Positions 58,671 through 64,000 of a DNA stretch of 64,000 nt are shown in pieces. Each line of letters opens with the position of its first letter. The stretch's first letter is position 1. The stretch is from Congeria kusceri (taxonomy: Eukaryota > Mollusca > Bivalvia > Myida > Dreissenidae), in the NCBI GenBank assembly GCA_027627225.1, contig CM051025.1:52202181-52266180 (forward strand), written 5' to 3'. The notes beneath the pieces were generated by a model. The model worked only from the letters and a program-made list of their open reading frames with translations. It did not search any database and was not told the origin of the DNA. The position numbers and the translations under genes are program-made.

Positions 58671-58970
58671 GTTTGTTTGGATTTTCGCCGTATTCAACAG
58701 TATTTCAGTCATATAACGGCGGTCAGTTAACCTACTCACATTTTTCCTGGGTAAGCTGGTTTACCAGTACTAAGTGCACATACTTATGCCAGTAACTGAC
58801 ACTGCCCTACCTGAATCAGAGGTGGGGGAGAATGGCCGTAGAAATAATTTCATGACCAATCCCCACACAAGTAAGTATGTAACAAGTAATGTGGCCGGGC
58901 TGGGAATCGAACACGCAATCCTCGGATTTGTAGTCCAGCGCTCTACCAACTGAGCTAGCCGGCCCGGCTC
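58671..58970 (-). mobile_element. tRNA-derived SINE, full length
   Basis: On the minus strand the 5' head is tRNA-like: CGGCTAGCTCAGTTGGTAGA (A box) and GTTCGATTCCC (B box) within 58893-58968. A body with CACTTAGTACTGGTAAACC and TATATGACTGAAATACTGTT follows, then a GTTTG/CAAAC-type tail. The body resembles the conserved central-domain SINEs of metazoans. The anticodon loop reads CTACAAA, so this head is not a normal tRNA gene. Confidence 0.85.
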
Positions 58971-61772
58971 CGTTAGCAAATATGCTAGGTTCCAATGTTG
59001 CTTATTTGGTATTTATCCACTCTAATTCTAGCATTATTTAGAACCGATTTGTTAATGACAAATTATTTTTAAACAAATAACCGAAGAGATTTCGGGTTTT
59101 GTTTGATAAATATTTACTGAAATAAAATAAGTATATAAATAAACTATTCAACAGACCTTTTTCATATATAGCGAAAGTGTAGACTTGATACATCATCAAT
59201 ATATACTATGACTTGATTGTTCAAGTACATACAAACTAAATATACCGAAAAGAATCGTTTAAAATATTGAATTATATAATTTTATATAAAAAATCAAACA
59301 ATAATAGCATATATATATATTGTGCATGCAATACAAAGTGATTTTAAATCTGTGTCAATATATGAATATGTGTGCAAAACAAACATTATCATAGTAATCC
59401 GCGTAGCATCTAACTACGTACATAAAATTTAAAACATACATAATTCAACACCCAGTGGTTGGTTTGTAACAATCGTAAAAATATTGAAAACCTATTACAG
59501 TAAATAGACAAATATTCCAAGTGAATAGTTTACAACGTTTTATGTAATGATGACACCGTCATTTTGAATTCCACATCATTTAACATGATTAACGATCCGT
59601 ATTAGAAATTTATTTTAGAGGCTATAAGCAAACAATGAAAATAGAAAACTTGAACACACATGATACATATACAAAATAAGTACCCAACAATTAGAAAAAC
59701 AACCTGAACACACACATGATACATATACAAATGAAGTACCCATCTGTTCATGTAAGTTTAATCTCATCGTTTTATGTTGATAGCACAATAATAATATTCA
59801 GATAAATCATGAAATTAAAGAATGCAGCTATATAAAGTAACATAAGTTGCAACAACTATTAAGTTCCAAAATAAAGCAAGCAATATAAAGCAGATAATAC
59901 GCGAACAATACGTTTTAATTCTTATTAACATCATAGTACATACTAATATCTTAAAGGTATTGTAAAATCAATGGACGTAAATACTGACAAATGTTTCAAA
60001 TAAATTAATTGGCCTATGAAGAATCTACAATGAACACATGTCGTTTTCAGATCAGGTTTGATAAATATCTAGTACATGTATAATAATACTGTTTATCCGT
60101 AGGAAAAAATGAAACAAATATGGGATGTGTGTATAGGCTTTATTAATTATGCATGAACGAACTCCCTGAAATAGAATTTTGCATGGTACAAAAAGTGAAA
60201 ATCCATAAAAGGCAGACGGATCTTGATACCCTGGTACTTTAAATTAATTTAAAAGAACTCGTACATTTTATGGAGGCATACATTCCAGTGAAATATGCCT
60301 GAAATATGTATTGTGATTGAGTATGAATTGTGAACAAAACGATCCTTGCTCAAATTTGATACCGGTTCAAAGTTGTAACATAGAAGATGTACATTATAGA
60401 GGTGCATAAAAAAGGAATGATAAATCGCACAGGGACTGTATTATAAGTGCAATGTATATACTCCTTAGCATTAGTCAATTCCAGCACAGTTAACAGCCAT
60501 ACGATCTTGGTTGTGAAGAATCCCATGTCCTACTGAAATCATTTTCATACACGCGTCTTCCATTATCTGCATGCATCTTTATGCTCGTTTCATCTTATAG
60601 CTCACGGAATTATTGAGCACAGCGATTCGTATTTTTATAAAGAATTTGCATAGAAATGTTCGGTCTTAAGTTATGTAACAATGATAGGCTCAACTTGTTT
60701 TACGATATAGACAGTAACAAAGGAATGCACACTTTTTTGAAATTGGAACGTTATTCTGAAATTAAATGGTCAAGATAAATCGCCACCTTAGGAATACAAG
60801 GGCCTATCTAACATGATTTAATGAATCAAATAGGCCCTTGTAATACTAAGATGGCCAAATACTGATGTGAAATGTCAGTATTACTATTGTTCAATTTCAA
60901 ACTACTTGCTAATGTTGCTTACACACCTGAAACACGAAACGTGGATACTTGTCTAGGGTAACAGCTACCGAGCATAATTTCATTAAATTTTGATTGGATC
61001 GGAAACTGAGCAGCGCATTTTGACTTGAGGTTCTTGATAAAGTTTGTGATGAAATTGGAATTTGACGAAATAAGAGTTTCTTATATTTAGTTTGTGATGA
61101 AATTATAATTTGCCAAAATAAGAATTTCTTATAAAGTTCGCGATAAAATTAGAATTTTACAAAATAAGAATTTCTTGTATTTTTGCAGATTGCTTAAGGG
61201 CATTTTTGAAATACATGACACATTTGAAAACTAGTTTCTACTTTCACGTTTTGCCTTAATGGAGATGAAAATGATTAGTGAACAAAACTATCTGTTGGAC
61301 TAAACAAGTAAAATACGATAGTATTCATCGACACCAATAAATAAAAAAACAATTCAGGTTGACTGTTCATGATTTTAAATTTCCCAGCAAAATATACTTT
61401 CAACAAAGCAAGAAATCAGAAAACATTTTATTTATGTAACTGTACGTATTATACTGTAAAAAGCTGTAAATCTCAACTTCAGTAAAGAAATTACCAAGTA
61501 CCTGAAAGAAAATCTTCCTAGAGGCGACCTTAAGATACCCGCTTTCGTTTGAACCCATCTGACAGACATCTGACTGCAGGATATCTCCTGCAAGGACTCG
61601 ACCTTAGAGCTATACATCAATATGTGTGTGTTTACTCATCCTGTTCCGGACAAAGAAATTTAATAAATATCGAGCAGTTTCAGAAGAACTGTAATAAACT
61701 GATTTATCTAATAACCGTATGCAAATGTACTGTATTTTCTTCTGGGACGTAACTATTCTGCTCACCGAAATC
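58971..61772. other. 2.8 kb, one weak exon candidate
   Basis: Very AT-rich. The only item noted is a signal-peptide-like frame at 60350-60526 (-). A 17-base motif TTTGTGATGAAATT recurs three times near 61045-61150. Confidence 0.4.
60350..60526 (-). other. Candidate signal-peptide exon of the IgLON-like gene
   Basis: A 58-codon frame starting MGFFTTKIVWLLTVLELTNA, which has a basic residue, a hydrophobic core and an Ala at a plausible cleavage site. It lies about 3 kb upstream of the first Ig exon on the same strand, where such an exon is expected. No consensus donor in phase 1 was found after the core, so a junction to 57575 is not shown; another small exon may intervene, or the frame is chance. 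Confidence 0.25.
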
Positions 61773-62027
61773 CGGGCCCGTATTCACCAACCTATTCTTA
61801 GACGTAATACGTAATAATAAAGAATATTATTATAACTGTTCTGTTCTTAAATGCTGATAATTTGAATCTTACTTGACTGGTATTTATATAGGGTGAATTT
61901 ACGCGTTCTTTATTTAGAATGACATAAGCAAAATTGGTACAATGCATATTTGCGAATGCAGTTTTTTCTTAAGTTTAAGTCTATTATTTATTCTCTAGTC
62001 TAAACACGGGTTGATGAATCCGAGCCC
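61773..62027. mobile_element. GGGCCCGTATTCAC MITE, complete copy
   Basis: Left end GGGCCCGTATTCACCAACCT, ATTCTTAGACG; right end inverted AGTCTAAACACGGGTTGATG, AATCCGAGCCC. About 255 bases, AT-rich interior, no gene. Confidence 0.7.
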
Positions 62028-62271
62028 AGACGCCCTAACAACTTAATGCTTCTTGGACACCAAAGTGACCTTGTGAGGTCTTGAATACAGTCCGAAAGCA
62101 ATACCCATTCAGGTACAACGTATATTCCGTTAATTGGAGTATACAAAACTAGAGATACGAAATCAACATACGTATAGCATAAACATGTCAAGTATCAAAT
62201 AAATGTACACCATTAATTTAATGTAACACGTTACTTTTATTGTTTTAACAATTGAGATGTTCAGAAATGTG

Positions 62272-62919
62272 CATATCAATTAATAGTAACACGTTTATGT
62301 CTCGCAATCGTTATCTATTATAAGAAAATAGTCAAAACTACGTCGTTCTGAACATATCAATTAATAGTAACACGTTTATGTCTCGCAATCGTTATCTATT
62401 ATAAGAAAATAGTCAAAACTACGTCGTTCTGAACATATCAATTAATAGTAACACGTTTATGTCTCGCAATCGTTATCTATTATAAGAAAATAGTCAAAAC
62501 TACGTCGTTCTGAACATATCAATTAATAGTAACACGTTTATGTCTCGCAATCGTTATCTATTATAAGAAAATAGTCAAAACTACGTCGTTCTGAACATAT
62601 CAATTAATAGTAACACGTTTATGTCTCGCAATCGTTATCTATTATAAGAAAATAGTCAAAACTACGTCGTTCTGAACATATCAATTAATAGTAACACGTT
62701 TATGTCTCGCAATCGTTATCTATTATAAGAAAATAGTCAAAACTACGTCGTTCTGAACATATCAATTAATAGTAACACGTTTATGTCTCGCAATCGTTGT
62801 CTATTATAAGAAAATAGTCAAAACTACGTCGTTCTGAACATATCAATTAATAGTAACACGTTTATGTCTCGCAATCGTTATCTATTATAAGAAAATAGTC
62901 AAAACTACGTCGTTCTGAA
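62272..62919. repeat. 81-bp tandem repeat, 8 copies, nearly identical
   Basis: Unit CATATCAATTAATAGTAACA ... AAAACTACGTCGTTCTGAA, with starts every 81 bases from 62272. A single substitution was seen (CGTTGTCTAT for CGTTATCTAT in the seventh copy). No coding frame. Homogeneity implies very recent amplification or active homogenisation. Confidence 0.97.
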
Positions 62920-64000
62920 CGCGGCATTTTATCGTGTGTGTTTTTTTCAACTTTTTTTATTAGTTCAGCAATGTCAGCTGCCATTTAAAGGCTATAGAGT
63001 ACTATTTTTTGTAACACGGCATCACGGCAAAGACCATTTAATCAACATCTAGCGCATTCTTGAAGATTGCTTCGCAAACCAATAAAGGACGGTCCATTCA
63101 ATTCTTAAGAAAAGCATGATTCAGGATTGTAAGCGTAAACTTTCTAATTTCTCCTACGGTGCCTTTCATCCGGATATCTTTAGTGTTTGAAGAGGTATTT
63201 GTTCCTTCAATGAGCTCTTCAGTGATATTGATCGGGTATTGTGAACGCAAGCGCCTGCGAGATCAGCAATTGAAGATCGCCTTTCCAGACGTGAAGAACG
63301 CTTAAATCATTTCCTTATGTCAACCACACTCTAACGCTTCTCATGACGAGGACGCTATGTTAGACAACGGCCTCCTTATGCCGCTTATTTGCTTATTTAG
63401 CCGGGCATGTTTCGCGTACGTAAACAATAGGTCAGAAATCCGCATTTCAGCGTGAAATCAACTTTGTTTTTATTGAAATGTTATCTATCAAACAGTACAT
63501 CAGGAGGCGCAATTATTTTATTTGTGTTGAAAACACAAAAATAACCAATTTATAAAAATAATTGGTATCATCAATTGGCCCAAATACGTATATAGTTACT
63601 GTCCAGGACGAAATATTTTCATCTTAAAACGTTATATTAATAAATTAATAAAACAATTAACTTAAATGGAACCAAACATATTCTATATACATTAGACAAA
63701 AAAGGGTTGTACGCCGCAGGGGCCACAAATGACACTGACAGCTGATACAGCACTCTTCAAACGAAATTGATGGCAGACCCGTTGTAAAATCGGACACTTT
63801 TTTACATTTTGAAATAAAACTTTTAAGCGCGCTGAGATTCAATCACAACAGACGAAGTCAGTAGACACGTCTGTCACTCTGTTCCCGCGGTTAAAGAATG
63901 AAATAAAGCGCCACTCAATCGGTAATAAATCTGCGATATTTCGACATCCGTCATCTATTATGGATGAACAAACGCTTGCAACGCAATAACGAATGGTACA
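62920..64000. other. No recognised gene
   Basis: Mixed composition, slightly higher GC than the preceding kilobases between 63050 and 63420; no frame with recognisable protein. The window ends here. Confidence 0.4.

Noticed and set aside
58893..58968. tRNA gene (A and B boxes present)
   Set aside because: It is the head of a SINE, continuous with a SINE body; the anticodon stem is imperfect and the loop atypical.

Overview
The window is eukaryotic nuclear DNA: AT-rich, mostly non-coding, with spliced genes, GT-AG introns, minisatellites and many short transposable elements. The repeats point to a bivalve mollusc, and I infer a dreissenid (zebra or quagga mussel). Signs are the short TIR element with the core TTAATGCATGTGCGTAAAG, the AGGTCA-rich arrays, the GCTCCCC hairpin repeat, the CCATAACTCTGTC repeat, a tRNA-derived SINE and an expanded-type TRIM/NHL gene. 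No database was searched, so the organism is an inference.

Layout. 1-7 kb: arrays of AGGTCA-containing repeats around one terminal coding exon (2641-3381, +) of a gene that starts off the left edge. About 7.9-14.7 kb and 25.2-30.9 kb: two direct copies of a long segment (A and B), each carrying private tandem-repeat expansions. Between the copies lie a decayed TRIM-like B-box/coiled-coil/NHL gene (19190-21419, -) and a decayed Crypton-type tyrosine-recombinase (DUF3504) gene with an intron (22228-24171, +). 31-37 kb: MITEs, hairpins, tandem repeats and two clusters of CRE/E-box-like motifs.

38-57.6 kb: the one clearly functional-looking gene, a lachesin/IgLON-type cell-adhesion protein on the minus strand. 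Three Ig domains are each split over two exons (57469-57575 + 52142-52346; 51463-51612 + 47047-47175; 46382-46539 + 40641-40785). All donors, acceptors and codon phases agree. A likely C-terminal exon (38144-38661) encodes 14-residue repeats made by a 42-bp minisatellite. The signal-peptide exon is not proven; a candidate is at 60350-60526.

Most unusual observation: in this Ig gene at least two exon/intron junctions appear to have been amplified into minisatellites. At the last Ig exon, a 51-bp unit repeats the 3' splice site plus the first exon codons, in frame. Beside the first Ig exon, a degenerate array resembles the exon tail and 5' splice site. In the repeat-coding exon every 42-bp unit carries a GGTAAG donor-like core. 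This could generate in-frame protein length variants. The right end (58.5-64 kb) holds a SINE inserted beside a MITE end, another MITE and a nearly identical 8 x 81-bp tandem array.
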